A stretch of DNA of 64,000 nucleotides from Bacillota bacterium (GCA_023423335.1 JAFAFU010000041.1:1-64000); one strand, 5' to 3'. Positions 1 through 8,121 are shown, counted from the stretch's first letter. Notes: a model not told the origin generated them from the sequence alone. Numbers and translations are program-made.

Positions 1-173
1 CTTACGGTCGGTGATACATTTAATGAAAAATCTTACTTCAGAGTCCACAGGAAAAAGTTCCTACGGAACTCTAAATGTTTTAGAATTTTCAGGGTTGTTT
101 TACTGTTCAATTATCAAGGTTCATATAGCTTTGATGCTTTTGTTTTGCTGCGCTTCTCAACATCAGCTTGACT
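1..173 (-). other. Probable rRNA operon leader (16S gene lies left of window)
   Basis: Downstream (leftwards) of a consensus promoter there is no open frame. The minus strand carries a stretch at about 106-122 reading CCTTGATAATTGAACAGT, which resembles the conserved CTTTGAAAACTGAACA-type leader element that precedes 16S rRNA in Firmicutes. I infer an rRNA operon transcribed off the left edge. No 16S sequence is itself visible, so the assignment rests on leader resemblance and promoter strength. Confidence 0.45.
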
Positions 174-202
174 ATCTTATCATGCATCGTAGGCTTTGTC
201 AA
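174..202 (-). promoter_or_regulatory. Strong sigma-A promoter, probably rrn P
   Basis: Minus strand shows TTGACA (202-197), a 17-bp spacer, and TAAGAT (179-174). The next element leftwards is the rRNA-like leader, so this is likely the operon promoter. Confidence 0.75.
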
Positions 203-296
203 CTACTTTTCCAAATTAATTTTCTCCGGTTTTTTACCGATTTATCCATCCGGACTAACCGTTCATTTTTCCAGCAAAAACCAAGGATAAGCAGAA

Positions 297-385
297 CGGA
301 GAAAGAGGGATTTGAACCCTCGCGCCGCTATTAACGACCTACTCCCTTTCCAGGGGAGCCCCTTCAGCCGCTTGGGTATTTCTCC
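297..385 (-). tRNA. tRNA-Ser (anticodon GGA)
   Basis: The minus strand folds as a class II tRNA with a long variable arm. The acceptor stem GGAGAAA (385-379) pairs with TTTCTCC (304-298), followed by discriminator G at 297. The anticodon loop CTGGAAA between CTCCC and GGGAG gives anticodon GGA, and the T arm has GGTTCAAATCC. The 3' CCA is not encoded. It reads UCC and UCU serine codons. Confidence 0.95.
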
Positions 386-471
386 AGGTTATATTGAAAC
401 CATTCAGCTAAATCTTAGAACTTATTCAATTCATTATGCGAGGTTATTGACGCATCGATCCGCTTAGTTTG

Positions 472-500
472 AATAAGAAAACCACCAAGCTTCGGTGGTC
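472..500 (-). terminator. Rho-independent terminator after tRNA-Ser(UGA)
   Basis: On the minus strand an ACCACC/GGTGGT stem encloses a short AAGCTT-containing loop and is followed by TTTTCTTATT. It sits 11 bp past the 3' end of the tRNA-Ser gene that starts at 597. Confidence 0.8.
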
Positions 501-511
501 TCAATATTAAG

Positions 512-597
512 CGGAGAGAGTGGGATTCGAACCCACGGTTCCTTGCAGAATCACTGGTTTTCAAGACCAGCCCCTTAAGCCGCTCGGGCATCTCTCC
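512..597 (-). tRNA. tRNA-Ser (anticodon UGA)
   Basis: Class II tRNA on the minus strand. The acceptor stem GGAGAGA (597-591) pairs with TCTCTCC (519-513), with discriminator G at 512. Anticodon loop CTTGAAA between CTGGT and ACCAG gives UGA, and the long variable arm is typical of serine tRNAs. CCA is not encoded. It has its own promoter and terminator, so it is a separate transcription unit from the neighbouring tRNA-Ser(GGA). Confidence 0.95.
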
Positions 598-612
598 AAA
601 CGTCGCTTAGCT

Positions 613-641
613 AGTATATCATCTCGAATATCTTGTGTCAA
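613..641 (-). promoter_or_regulatory. Promoter of tRNA-Ser(UGA)
   Basis: Minus strand TTGACA (641-636), 17-bp spacer, TATACT (618-613), about 16 bp before the mature tRNA 5' end. The rest of the 598-807 gap shows nothing else I can support. Confidence 0.8.
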
Positions 642-807
642 GAGGTTTTCAATTATTCATGGGATAAATTGTTGCATTTTTTCTTATAACTCGCTCAATT
701 ATAGAACCTGTTGCCCCTGCCCTGTACACATAGAAAAAGGTCCTGCTTTCGGTATGTTCACAGAACCCGTACATTCTCTGCTGTTAGTGAAAGGATATCA
801 TATTAAC

Positions 808-1509
808 TTATAATAATTCTTCCGCCAGAGCCTTTGCCCTGGTATAGTCTTCCGGCGTCGTCAATTTCAGATTATTATAATCCCCCATCAGCATCTTCAC
901 CGGCTTCTTTAGGTAGGTCTCATATACCACTGCATCATCCGTTATATTATTTTGGTTATTATCCTGCTTCATCAGCTCATATGCTTTCCGGATAGAATGG
1001 AACTCAAATGCCTGAGGGGTCTGGGCCGCCCATAAAGTATTACGATCCGGAGTGGAGGTGATATAGTTCTCCTCATTCACAATCTTTATTGTCTCCTTGA
1101 CCGGTACTCCCGGAATGCAGGCCCGACACTCCATGACTTCCCTGATAACCATTTCGATCAGTCCCCTCGTCAGGAACGGTCTGGCTCCATCATGAATCAG
1201 GATATAATCCGTCCCGCTGATAGCAGTGAGTGCACAATAAACAGAATCGTACCTCTCGGCTCCGCCTTCGAGGATAGCGGCAACCTTGCCTATGTTGAAT
1301 TTACGGACTATCTTCTCCCTGCAATACTCCACTTGATCAGTCCCCGTTACCAGAATGATCTCATCCACACTGCTCTCTTCAAATGCCTTCAGGGAATAAT
1401 ACAGAATGGGTTTCTCTTTTATGGTTAGGAACTGTTTGGCTACCGGAGTATTCATCCTCTTTCCCTGGCCGGCTGCCAGTACAATTGCAGTAATTCGGCT
1501 CTTCTCCAT
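808..1509 (-). CDS. ispD: 2-C-methyl-D-erythritol 4-phosphate cytidylyltransferase
   Basis: IspD transfers CMP from CTP to 2-C-methyl-D-erythritol 4-phosphate, the third step of the MEP route to isopentenyl diphosphate, in the cytoplasm. The 233-residue length is normal for a stand-alone IspD (no IspF fusion). The N-terminal nucleotide-binding signature LAAGQGKRM is at about residues 11-19, followed by the conserved K of VAKQF; IHDGARP and a C-terminal TTPEDY motif are also present. The start has GAGG eight bases upstream. It is the last gene of the minus-strand run; a 110-bp gap separates it from tsaD, so co-transcription is uncertain. Identification is firm from the motif set. Confidence 0.95.
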   Translation of the reverse strand: MEKSRITAIVLAAGQGKRMNTPVAKQFLTIKEKPILYYSLKAFEESSVDEIILVTGTDQVEYCREKIVRKFNIGKVAAILEGGAERYDSVYCALTAISGTDYILIHDGARPFLTRGLIEMVIREVMECRACIPGVPVKETIKIVNEENYITSTPDRNTLWAAQTPQAFEFHSIRKAYELMKQDNNQNNITDDAVVYETYLKKPVKMLMGDYNNLKLTTPEDYTRAKALAEELL

Positions 1510-1623
1510 GAAGCTATCCTCACTTGTACATCTTCTTATTATATATAATTTGTATATAATTATAAAAACAATTGAAATATATCACTTATAGCGGATATAA
1601 GAAAAATCAAAGACTTCATAAAT

Positions 1624-2646
1624 TTATCTTTCCCCAATTTTAAGGTTCGCTACCGCATTCAGGTCAAGACCGCTCCTGACACCCTTTTGATATTCATAAT
1701 AAGCTGCAGTTCCTATCATCGCCGCATTATCCGTACAGTAAACAGATGATGGATAATAGAAGGCCAGACCATTCTGACTGCAAGCCTCTGTCATGGCATT
1801 CCTTAACGCGGTATTGGCTGCAACACCTCCGGCGATGGCTACCTGCCTCATCCCATATTCCTTAGCGGCGGCGACCGTCCTGTTTACCAGTACTTCCACG
1901 ACTGCGTTCTGAAAGGATGCTGCAAGATCGGCACGGTTGATCTCCATGTTTTTCATTTCCATGGAATTGATATGGTTCAAGACTGCCGACTTAACTCCGC
2001 TGAAGCTGAAATCATAGGGGGCATCTTCAATCTGTGCCCGTGGAAATGTGATGGCCTCCTTATTCCCTTCCCTTGCCAGCTTATCAATCTTCGGGCCGCC
2101 GGGATAACCCAGTCCGATTGCCCGCGCCACCTTATCAAAGGCTTCTCCGGCCGCATCATCCCTGGTCTTCCCTATGATCTGATATTCGCCGTATTCTCTC
2201 ACCAATACCAGGTGGGTATGCCCACCGGATACAACCAGACAAAGAAACGGCGGCTCCAGTTCCTTGTTCTCTATATAATTAGCTGATATATGTCCCTCAA
2301 TATGGTGCACCCCGATTAAGGGCTTTCCGGCGGCAAAGCTGATTGCTTTCGCCTCTGCAACACCGACAAGAAGTGCGCCGACCAATCCGGGTCCATAGGT
2401 TACTCCGATTGCATCGATGTCCTGTAAGGAAATCTCTGCTTCTTCCAGTGCCTCTTCGATCACCTGGTTAATCTTTTCAATATGTTTTCTGGATGCAATC
2501 TCAGGAACCACTCCTCCATAGAGCTTATGCAGCTCTATCTGGGAGGAAATGATATTTGACCGGATTTCCCTTCCATTTTTTACAACTGCTGCCGCTGTCT
2601 CATCACAGGAGGTTTCGATCGCTAAAATATTTATGTCCTTTATCAT
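1624..2646 (-). CDS. tsaD: tRNA N6-adenosine threonylcarbamoyltransferase TsaD
   Basis: TsaD (Kae1/YgjD, ASKHA fold) transfers the threonylcarbamoyl group from TC-AMP to A37 of ANN-decoding tRNAs, working with TsaB and TsaE; both partners are encoded 3-4 kb away on the same strand. The 340-residue product shows LAIETSCDET near the N-terminus, the metal-binding HxxxH of HHIEGH at about 115-119, GHTHLVLV, and the C-terminal YCTDNAAMIG motif that holds the conserved Asp. I start at the second in-frame ATG (2646) because GGAGG lies five bases upstream; an ATG 12 bases earlier lacks a site. The split from tsaE-tsaB-rimI by rnz and a terminator is a common clostridial arrangement. Confidence 0.96.
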   Translation of the reverse strand: MIKDINILAIETSCDETAAAVVKNGREIRSNIISSQIELHKLYGGVVPEIASRKHIEKINQVIEEALEEAEISLQDIDAIGVTYGPGLVGALLVGVAEAKAISFAAGKPLIGVHHIEGHISANYIENKELEPPFLCLVVSGGHTHLVLVREYGEYQIIGKTRDDAAGEAFDKVARAIGLGYPGGPKIDKLAREGNKEAITFPRAQIEDAPYDFSFSGVKSAVLNHINSMEMKNMEINRADLAASFQNAVVEVLVNRTVAAAKEYGMRQVAIAGGVAANTALRNAMTEACSQNGLAFYYPSSVYCTDNAAMIGTAAYYEYQKGVRSGLDLNAVANLKIGER

Positions 2647-2673
2647 ACTATCCTCCATTTTCTGCTACTTTAC

Positions 2674-3258
2674 TTAATTATCTTCTGAGCCGGTTTTATG
2701 ATCCCAGCCAAGAATTTTCCACTTTCCTTCCTCGCTTTTCCGCAGCAGATATCTTCTGGTTTCAGAAGCCTTTCCATTTTCAAGAATATAATAGGAAACA
2801 AAGACTGTAGCATATTCTCTGCCGTCCGCCTCCCATTTTTCTTCCATTTCCTCATTTACCAGAAGGTAATTCGTGATCTTCCGATCCGCTTTATTCCATG
2901 CGGCAATATCGGAATAAAGATCCTTAAGGTAATTCTCTTCCGGATTAACCTGAAGGAATTCTTCATCGTATAACTCCAGTATCTTCTTTGCCAGCGCTTT
3001 TACCTCATCATCCCCTAATCCGGAATAGAGCGTCTTCGTGATACTGCTATAAAACTTAGCGACCTCCCTGGGTGTCTCAGGATAATTCGTATTCAGGTCC
3101 CTCTCAAGAAGCTTTCCTGCTTCCGTCAACGATTTATTATTAGCCGCCTTCTCTTCACTGGATCTTCTTGATACATCCATATAAATTAATAAAATAATAA
3201 TTATAACAACTAATATACCACCGATCACCGTTGATATCCGTTTCCCTGTATTAACCAT
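2674..3258 (-). CDS. Membrane-anchored protein of unknown function
   Basis: A 194-residue protein with one N-terminal transmembrane segment (about residues 10-27, rich in Ile/Val/Leu) preceded by a short basic stretch, so most of the chain is probably outside the membrane. The remainder is charged and helical, with no cysteine pattern or catalytic motif I recognise; the C-terminal third (roughly 130-190) alternates strands and turns and could be a small alpha+beta fold. It starts with AGGAGG seven bases before ATG and ends 27 bp before tsaD, so the two are probably co-transcribed. Its function is unknown; homologues may be clostridial lineage-specific proteins. Confidence 0.75.
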   Translation of the reverse strand: MVNTGKRISTVIGGILVVIIIILLIYMDVSRRSSEEKAANNKSLTEAGKLLERDLNTNYPETPREVAKFYSSITKTLYSGLGDDEVKALAKKILELYDEEFLQVNPEENYLKDLYSDIAAWNKADRKITNYLLVNEEMEEKWEADGREYATVFVSYYILENGKASETRRYLLRKSEEGKWKILGWDHKTGSEDN

Positions 3259-3291
3259 CCTGCAACCTCCTTATACTTAATATCCCCTCTA

Positions 3292-3451
3292 GTGTACTTT
3301 ATCATTGACCTTTAGGCAAACTGTGTTGAATGTATTGCCACTATGCAAGGAAGCTGAGCGACTCGTAGCGGTGGTTACGTGGAGTGAAGCTGACGCTGCA
3401 GATGGCAATACAGGCAATGCAGTTTGACCAATTGTCAGTAATAAAGTACAC
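3292..3451. repeat. 160-bp imperfect palindrome (MITE-like or long hairpin)
   Basis: The ends are perfect inverted copies, GTGTACTTTAT (3292-3302) and ATAAAGTACAC (3441-3451). Further matched blocks inside are TGAC, CAAACTG, TTG and TGTATTGCCA, so each arm pairs for about 50 nt around a roughly 60-nt centre. It fills the gap between the unknown membrane protein and rnz. There is no transposase, and no T-tract beside it. Confidence 0.75.
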
Positions 3452-3475
3452 CTGGCTATCTCACCGCATATCTTA

Positions 3476-4390
3476 TTATTCATTCTTGTCAAACTCCAGG
3501 GTAATGCTTTTCCTATCCTTGCCTGGTTTCGTATTCTGGAATATCCGTCTGGCTTCGCCGATAAAATCTTCCGGACGAATCAAGGACGGACTGTAATGGG
3601 TAAGCCATAGCTCCTTCACCCTTGCCGCTTTGGCCAGCTTGGCAGCTTCCTGGAACGTCATGTGCTTATATTCCTTTGCCTTTGAATCCTTCTCGCTCTC
3701 TCCATACATACCCTCGCAGATGAATAGGTCTGACGCCTCCGCATTATCTGCAATAGATTTCGTCGGTCTTGAGTCCGTACAATAGGTCAGCTTGATCCCT
3801 TTCCTCTCCGGACCCAGTACCATATCCGGGGTAAATATCCTTCCTTCTGCCTCAATTGTATCACCCTTCTGCAAACGGTTCCAATACTTCTGCGGAACCT
3901 GATTTTCCTCTGCCCGTTCCGTATAGAACCGTCCTCCGCGTTTGATCATGAGACTGTAACCATAACAGATCACATTGTGCTTGACTTGGAAAGCCTTTAT
4001 CTCATATCCATTCATTTCTATGGTCTGCTCCGGCAGCATCAGTTCAATGAATTGCAGCTCAAAGGGCAGCTCCGGGGCGATGACCCGCAGGGCGTTTACA
4101 ACTCTTTCCAGGCCTTTCGGACCGATCAGAACAACCGGCTCCGTCCGGTCGGCATTTCCCATGGAAAGCAGAAGTCCTGGCAGACCGCTGATATGATCAC
4201 CATGATAGTGGGTAAAGCAAATAATATCAATTGAGTGGAAGCTCCAGCCTTTTTCACGGATTGCAATCTGTGTCCCCTCACCGCAATCAATCAACAAACT
4301 GCTCCCATTATATCTTGTCATAAGCGCTGTCAGCCATCTGCCCGGCAGAGGCATCATACCGCTTGTTCCCAACAAACATACATCCAACAT
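3476..4390 (-). CDS. rnz: Ribonuclease Z
   Basis: RNase Z is the metallo-beta-lactamase-fold endonuclease that cuts the 3' trailer from tRNA precursors lacking encoded CCA; both tRNA genes in this window lack CCA, which fits. The 304-residue length matches bacterial short-form RNase Z. The metal-binding HYHGDH motif is at about residues 61-66, SLLIDCGEGTQ precedes it, and later motifs include YCTDSR and LTHYSPS near the C-terminus. The start codon ATG at 4390 has only a modest purine-rich site. The gene lies alone between the palindrome at 3292-3451 and a 186-bp gap that separates it from the zinc-ribbon gene and its terminator. Confidence 0.95.
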   Translation of the reverse strand: MLDVCLLGTSGMMPLPGRWLTALMTRYNGSSLLIDCGEGTQIAIREKGWSFHSIDIICFTHYHGDHISGLPGLLLSMGNADRTEPVVLIGPKGLERVVNALRVIAPELPFELQFIELMLPEQTIEMNGYEIKAFQVKHNVICYGYSLMIKRGGRFYTERAEENQVPQKYWNRLQKGDTIEAEGRIFTPDMVLGPERKGIKLTYCTDSRPTKSIADNAEASDLFICEGMYGESEKDSKAKEYKHMTFQEAAKLAKAARVKELWLTHYSPSLIRPEDFIGEARRIFQNTKPGKDRKSITLEFDKNE

Positions 4391-4540
4391 ATTTATTCCG
4401 AGCCTTTCTCATGGTATCAATCTCATTTTACCACATTTCCGATATTCATATAACACACTTTCATATATTTTAGCAGTATTTACTATTGCTTGTCCAGATT
4501 AATATTATAGAGTCATTTATGGCATGGAACTGGCACATAT

Positions 4541-4570
4541 AAAAAGAGCCGGCCATCAGACCGACTCTTA
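4541..4570 (-). terminator. Terminator of the tsaE-tsaB-rimI operon
   Basis: Minus strand forms AAGAGTCGG/CCGGCTCTT with a short loop, followed by TTTTTAT, just after the stop codon of the zinc-ribbon gene. Confidence 0.85.
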
Positions 4571-4576
4571 AATCCC

Positions 4577-4825
4577 CTAAAGAACTTCCAGCTTCTTTTT
4601 CACTTCGACCGGAATCTTAAATCCGGCAATCATCTTCTCATAGCACTCCTCGCACAGATTAAAATGATGAACCTCCGTATCCCTTTTGGAAAAGTATCCC
4701 CACTCTTTGGTAGCCTCAAATGCATCCTCTCTCAGGATACCATTTTCAACTTTAAGGACTTTTCCACAGGAATTACAGCAAATCGGAACTTCCCCGCTCT
4801 TTTTTACGTTCAATGCCCTTTTCAC
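4577..4825 (-). CDS. Small zinc-ribbon protein, function unknown
   Basis: An 82-residue protein with two CxxC pairs: CCNSCGK near residues 16-21 and LCEECYEK near 58-63, a spacing typical of a structural zinc site. I chose the GTG at 4825 because an excellent AGGAGG lies about eight bases upstream; an ATG 42 bases earlier has none. It is the last gene of the t6A operon, 76 bp after rimI, and directly precedes the terminator. Co-transcription suggests a housekeeping role, but nothing in the sequence says which. No enzymatic motif is visible. Confidence 0.7.
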   Translation of the reverse strand: MKRALNVKKSGEVPICCNSCGKVLKVENGILREDAFEATKEWGYFSKRDTEVHHFNLCEECYEKMIAGFKIPVEVKKKLEVL

Positions 4826-4901
4826 GACTTTCCCCTCCTGATATGATGCATTCGCTCTTACAACCATTATAATCGTAATAGAAGGATTTTTACAGTGGGA
4901 A

Positions 4902-5342
4902 TTACTGTATCGGTTTCAGCCACATAATGACAGCATCCTCCTTCGGCTTCGTATAGAAATCCTTACGGATACCGGCATTCTCAAACCCCAATCGCTCGTA
5001 CAGCCTTCTGGCCGCCTCATTGGACTGCCTGACCTCCAGGGTCAGAGCGGCGATGCCCCTATCCTTTGCCTGTTCAATCAAACACCTCAACATCTGATAT
5101 CCAATTTGTTGCCTTCGGTATTTCTCACTGACCGCCACATTATAGATGTAGCCTTCTCCGGCGATTCCCCAATAGCCGCAATAGCCGGCGATATTACCAT
5201 CGACTTCAGCAATAAAGTAACTGTTGTTCTGGACCTTAAATGAATCAAAAAAATCTTCATTGCTCCAGGGATCGGCAAAGGTCTCCTGTTCTATTCTGCA
5301 AACCTCATTCAAATCAGCTTCTGTCATCTTACGGATCAGCAT
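4902..5342 (-). CDS. rimI: Ribosomal protein S18 alanine N-acetyltransferase RimI
   Basis: A GNAT-fold acetyltransferase of 146 residues. The acetyl-CoA binding loop RRQQIGYQML lies at about residues 80-89, and the LTLEVRQSNEAARRLYERLGF block that typifies RimI is near 105-125. It acetylates the N-terminal Ala of S18 in characterised relatives. Its ATG overlaps the stop of tsaB (TAATG), implying translational coupling; the tsaE-tsaB-rimI order is widespread in Firmicutes. The position in this operon is the main reason for calling RimI rather than a generic GNAT. Confidence 0.92.
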   Translation of the reverse strand: MLIRKMTEADLNEVCRIEQETFADPWSNEDFFDSFKVQNNSYFIAEVDGNIAGYCGYWGIAGEGYIYNVAVSEKYRRQQIGYQMLRCLIEQAKDRGIAALTLEVRQSNEAARRLYERLGFENAGIRKDFYTKPKEDAVIMWLKPIQ

Positions 5343-6061
5343 TATCTCTGCACTCCTCCCGGTGTAAGCCTCTCAGCCCTTTCCCGTTCTGCCTGGGACA
5401 TCCTAAGATAGACCGGCCCGTGCTCCGCCGCTGTCTCCAGCCTGTTCTGTTTATAATACTGCAGTCCCAGAGCACCGATGGCTCCGGCCCTCTGGCGGCT
5501 TAAATGCACCGGGGCAACAAAAAAGCCCACCTTCGTTCTGTTCTGAATTATATCCAGATAGACTGGTACAGCATCTCCAAGATAGATCACTTCCCGGCCC
5601 AATGTATTGATCTCCTCAATAATTTCTTCTACCGGAACCGCCCTCTGTTCGGCAACTACCCGGAAATCCTCACCGGCAAACTCATATAGACCGGTATATA
5701 CCTGATTTCTTCTGGCATCCATCATCGGACAAATCAGCTTGTCCGTTCCATACAAGTTATACGCCATACTGTCCAAAGTGGGTACTGCAATCACCGGTAT
5801 TTTCAGTGCCAGTCCCAGTCCCTTGGCGGTTGCCGAACCGATCCTCAGTCCCGTAAAAGATCCGGGGCCGGAGGATACGGCTATCCCGTCAACCGTGGCA
5901 AGGTCCAGCTCAACCATCTTCACGATCTCATCCAGCATCGGGAGCAGGGTCTGCGAATGTGTCTTCTTATAATTAACCGTATATTCTGCCAGCAACGCTT
6001 CCTCTGTTACAATTGCAACTGAGGCGACCATCCCCGAGCTGTCCATAGCTAATAATCTCAT
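5342..6061 (-). CDS. tsaB: tRNA threonylcarbamoyladenosine biosynthesis protein TsaB
   Basis: TsaB (YeaZ) is an inactive ASKHA paralogue that scaffolds TsaD in the t6A37 complex. The 239-residue product begins LLAMDSSG and contains VSSGPGSFTGLRIG near residues 60-75 and PTLDSMAYN, both typical. Three consecutive ATG codons occur; I use the third (6061) because GGAG is six bases upstream and it gives the usual N-terminus. The longer frame upstream adds about 22 unlikely residues. It overlaps rimI by one base and follows tsaE after an 85-bp gap. Confidence 0.95.
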   Translation of the reverse strand: MRLLAMDSSGMVASVAIVTEEALLAEYTVNYKKTHSQTLLPMLDEIVKMVELDLATVDGIAVSSGPGSFTGLRIGSATAKGLGLALKIPVIAVPTLDSMAYNLYGTDKLICPMMDARRNQVYTGLYEFAGEDFRVVAEQRAVPVEEIIEEINTLGREVIYLGDAVPVYLDIIQNRTKVGFFVAPVHLSRQRAGAIGALGLQYYKQNRLETAAEHGPVYLRMSQAERERAERLTPGGVQR

Positions 6062-6146
6062 CATCATCTCCATTCTGCCAAAACGCCGCAAGTTTGGCGC
6101 CAGCACAAACATTAAAGCATATCGCATCTGAGGGTTTTGCAGACAC

Positions 6147-6566
6147 TCAAAGTACGGTTATTTCCCTGTAATCAAAGCCCTTCTCCAGATTCTTCCGAAT
6201 CGTGATGGCGATCCTATCCTCCGGTAAAAGTTCTTCAATAAGTTCTGCCCATTCGATCAGGCAGATACCGACGCCATAGAAATATTCCTCGTACCCGATC
6301 TCCTCCATCTCTTCGAGATCTCCGATACGGTATACGTCAAAATGATAAAAAGGACTCTTACTCCCTTCATATTCCTGGATTATTGTAAAGGTCGGGCTGT
6401 TTACGGTATCCTTTACACCGAGACCTTTGGCAAATCCCTGCGTAAATACCGTTTTACCGACTCCCAAATCTCCGCTTAAACAATATATCTCACCTGGCCG
6501 GGCCTTTTCGCCCAAGGATAAGCCCAGCCGGTAGGTTTCTTCTGCGCTATAGCTCTCTATAATCAT
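6147..6566 (-). CDS. tsaE: tRNA threonylcarbamoyladenosine biosynthesis ATPase TsaE
   Basis: TsaE (YjeE) is the small P-loop ATPase that resets the TsaBD complex during t6A37 synthesis. The 139-residue product has Walker A GDLGVGKT at about 32-39, followed by VNSPTFTIIQEY (the switch Thr region), YHFDVYRI, and ICLIEWAE with the Walker-B-like acidic residue. The start at 6566 (AAGGGA upstream) gives the normal N-terminus; the frame extends 18 codons further without a better site. It is the first gene of the operon, and a terminator at 6674-6707 insulates it from ribU. Confidence 0.95.
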   Translation of the reverse strand: MIIESYSAEETYRLGLSLGEKARPGEIYCLSGDLGVGKTVFTQGFAKGLGVKDTVNSPTFTIIQEYEGSKSPFYHFDVYRIGDLEEMEEIGYEEYFYGVGICLIEWAELIEELLPEDRIAITIRKNLEKGFDYREITVL

Positions 6567-6673
6567 GTTCCCTTTTCTCTTTCTGTTTTTTCGTATACTT
6601 ACAGGCCGTCTTGCTGGCAAACCTGTTCGCGTACAGTATACTTACTGCGTTTATATTATATCAGAGAAGCATG

Positions 6674-6707
6674 AAAAAAGATAGGATTTCATCTAATCCT
6701 ATCTTTT
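6674..6707 (-). terminator. Terminator downstream of ribU
   Basis: AAAGATAGGATT pairs with AATCCTATCTTT around a five-base loop and is flanked by A and T tracts on both sides, so it could work in both directions. It follows the ribU stop and precedes tsaE. Confidence 0.85.
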
Positions 6708-6728
6708 CCCTATTGTAAACTTATATCA

Positions 6729-7373
6729 TTATTTTGTAAATGCTTTTATCACCGTACTTAACCTCTTATATAATAATATAGTTACTGCAGATACCAGGAC
6801 GCCCTTTAGCAAATTGAACGGAGCAACGGCCAACAGGATAAATGTAGCTAAGTTCTGGATGGCCGGATTTACCTCAGTGCCATACTGCACCAATGCAGCC
6901 ATATCCGTACGCATGAAGAAGGCAAATACAGGCAGTAACAGGAACGCATTTAACGCGCTTCCGATTACGGTCATGGAGACAATTCCTGCTGCCAGGCCTT
7001 TGACTGCTGATTTAAAGGACTTCTTTCTGTTGTATATCATTGCAGCGGGTACCACCAGGGAACATCCAATCAGAAAGTTCGCCAGCTCTCCTACTCCCAT
7101 GGTTATCGTGCCGTTGATTACAAGGTTTAGCAGTACCTTTACTAATTCAATAAGAGCTCCTGCTGCAGGACCCATGGCAAATGCTCCTACCAATACGGGT
7201 ACCTCGCTGAAATCCAGCTCATAGAAGAAGGGCGCGAACCACAGAGGAATCTCAAACAGCATTAATACGGTTGCTACTGCGGACAGCATTGCAATAACGG
7301 TTATCGTTCTGATCGTTAAGAATTTTTCGTTTCGTGTAACAGCTTTTGTTTTTGTGTTAGACATCATATTCAT
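6729..7373 (-). CDS. ribU: Riboflavin ECF transporter substrate-binding subunit RibU
   Basis: RibU is the membrane S-component that binds riboflavin and partners with a shared EcfA/EcfA'/EcfT energising module (not in this window). The 214-residue protein has about six hydrophobic segments; VGAFAMGPAAGALIELVK with its small-residue packing and the GELANFLIGCSLV segment are typical of RibU. The start at 7373 has AAGGAG eight bases upstream. An FMN riboswitch and terminator in the 5' leader make the substrate assignment strong: FMN accumulation should shut off uptake. Confidence 0.93.
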   Translation of the reverse strand: MNMMSNTKTKAVTRNEKFLTIRTITVIAMLSAVATVLMLFEIPLWFAPFFYELDFSEVPVLVGAFAMGPAAGALIELVKVLLNLVINGTITMGVGELANFLIGCSLVVPAAMIYNRKKSFKSAVKGLAAGIVSMTVIGSALNAFLLLPVFAFFMRTDMAALVQYGTEVNPAIQNLATFILLAVAPFNLLKGVLVSAVTILLYKRLSTVIKAFTK

Positions 7374-7445
7374 ATTGTACTCTCCTTTTTTAATAAAAGG
7401 AAAATTCCCGGCTGCAGCTCTTTCTTGCTTGCATATCTGGCAGAA

Positions 7446-7484
7446 ACATAAAAATCCCCGATTTTAAATTACTAAAATCGGGGC
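7446..7484 (-). terminator. Riboswitch-controlled terminator
   Basis: Minus strand CCCCGATTTTA pairs with its complement TAAAATCGGGG-type arm around a short A/T loop and is followed by ATTTTTATG. It lies between the FMN aptamer and ribU, so it is the probable expression platform for transcription attenuation. Confidence 0.88.
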
Positions 7485-7510
7485 ATTAAAATGCAATCAA
7501 AATTCTACTG

Positions 7511-7643
7511 CTCTTCTCTCATCCAGACTTTACTGTCGGTTTTGGAATTTCACCAAATCAATCATGTAAACCGGAAACAATCACTTCCTGCCACCTGAGT
7601 CGCGGACTATACCGCCGGTCGGGAATTTCACCCTGCCCCGAAG
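7511..7643 (-). promoter_or_regulatory. FMN riboswitch (RFN element)
   Basis: The minus strand carries the conserved RFN blocks in order: CTTCGGGGCAGGGTGAAAT, CCGACCGGCGGT, GTCCGCGAC, GGTGAAATTCC and CCGACAGT..AGTCTGGATGAGAGA. Arrangement and conserved sequence leave little doubt. FMN binding is expected to favour the downstream terminator and repress ribU. Confidence 0.97.
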
Positions 7644-7678
7644 AATAACCTTTTTATTTTATTTTATTTACATGTGTA

Positions 7679-7707
7679 ATCATACAACGGTTTTTTCTCT
7701 ATGTCAA
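7679..7707 (-). promoter_or_regulatory. Promoter of the FMN riboswitch-ribU unit
   Basis: Minus strand TTGACA (7707-7702), 17-bp spacer, TATGAT (7684-7679). Transcription would start about 30 bp before the aptamer. Confidence 0.8.
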
Positions 7708-7751
7708 TATACAAATACAGTAATATGTAACAAAATCTTCTGCAATCCGTC

Positions 7752-8093
7752 TTATTCACCAAGCCCTTCCACATAGGTGATAGGAACAGAGAACATGATC
7801 CCCGTATTGGGTATGCTTAAATCACCGATTACCTTCTTGATGGCTCCTTTGGCCGCTGCCGCGGCAGCCTCCTCCTTAAATACAAGCATCATCACCTTAC
7901 AGGCGGATTTGTCTTCGTCCGACAGAAGCATCCGGAGCATTCCAAAGATCGGCAGCTCCTCCATATTCACCAATTCCTTAGCCATTCCGGTTCCATCCAG
8001 GATAGTACCGCCTTTGACTCCTGATTCCGCCAGCTTCTTAATCAGCTCTTCCATAAGTTCAACTTTCTTCAGTATTAATACTAACAGCTGCAT
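7752..8093 (-). CDS. PII-like (GlnB-fold) regulatory protein
   Basis: A 113-residue protein with the size and alternating strand/helix pattern of a PII-like ferredoxin fold: a first strand MQLLVLILKK, a helix, VKGGTILDG, and VMMLVFKEE. The region between, about residues 40-65, would be the variable T-loop. Canonical PII uridylylation motifs are absent, so it is not a classical GlnB/GlnK. It is transcribed in the same direction as, and 28 bp after, the YdcF-family gene. Its ligand and partner cannot be told from sequence. Confidence 0.6.
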   Translation of the reverse strand: MQLLVLILKKVELMEELIKKLAESGVKGGTILDGTGMAKELVNMEELPIFGMLRMLLSDEDKSACKVMMLVFKEEAAAAAAKGAIKKVIGDLSIPNTGIMFSVPITYVEGLGE

Positions 8094-8121
8094 CCTGTTT
8101 CATCACCTCCCATATCCTCTG

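Noticed and set aside
3289..3492. Small minus-strand coding region
   Set aside because: It lies wholly inside the 160-bp palindrome and overlaps the rnz end; there is no ribosome-binding site.
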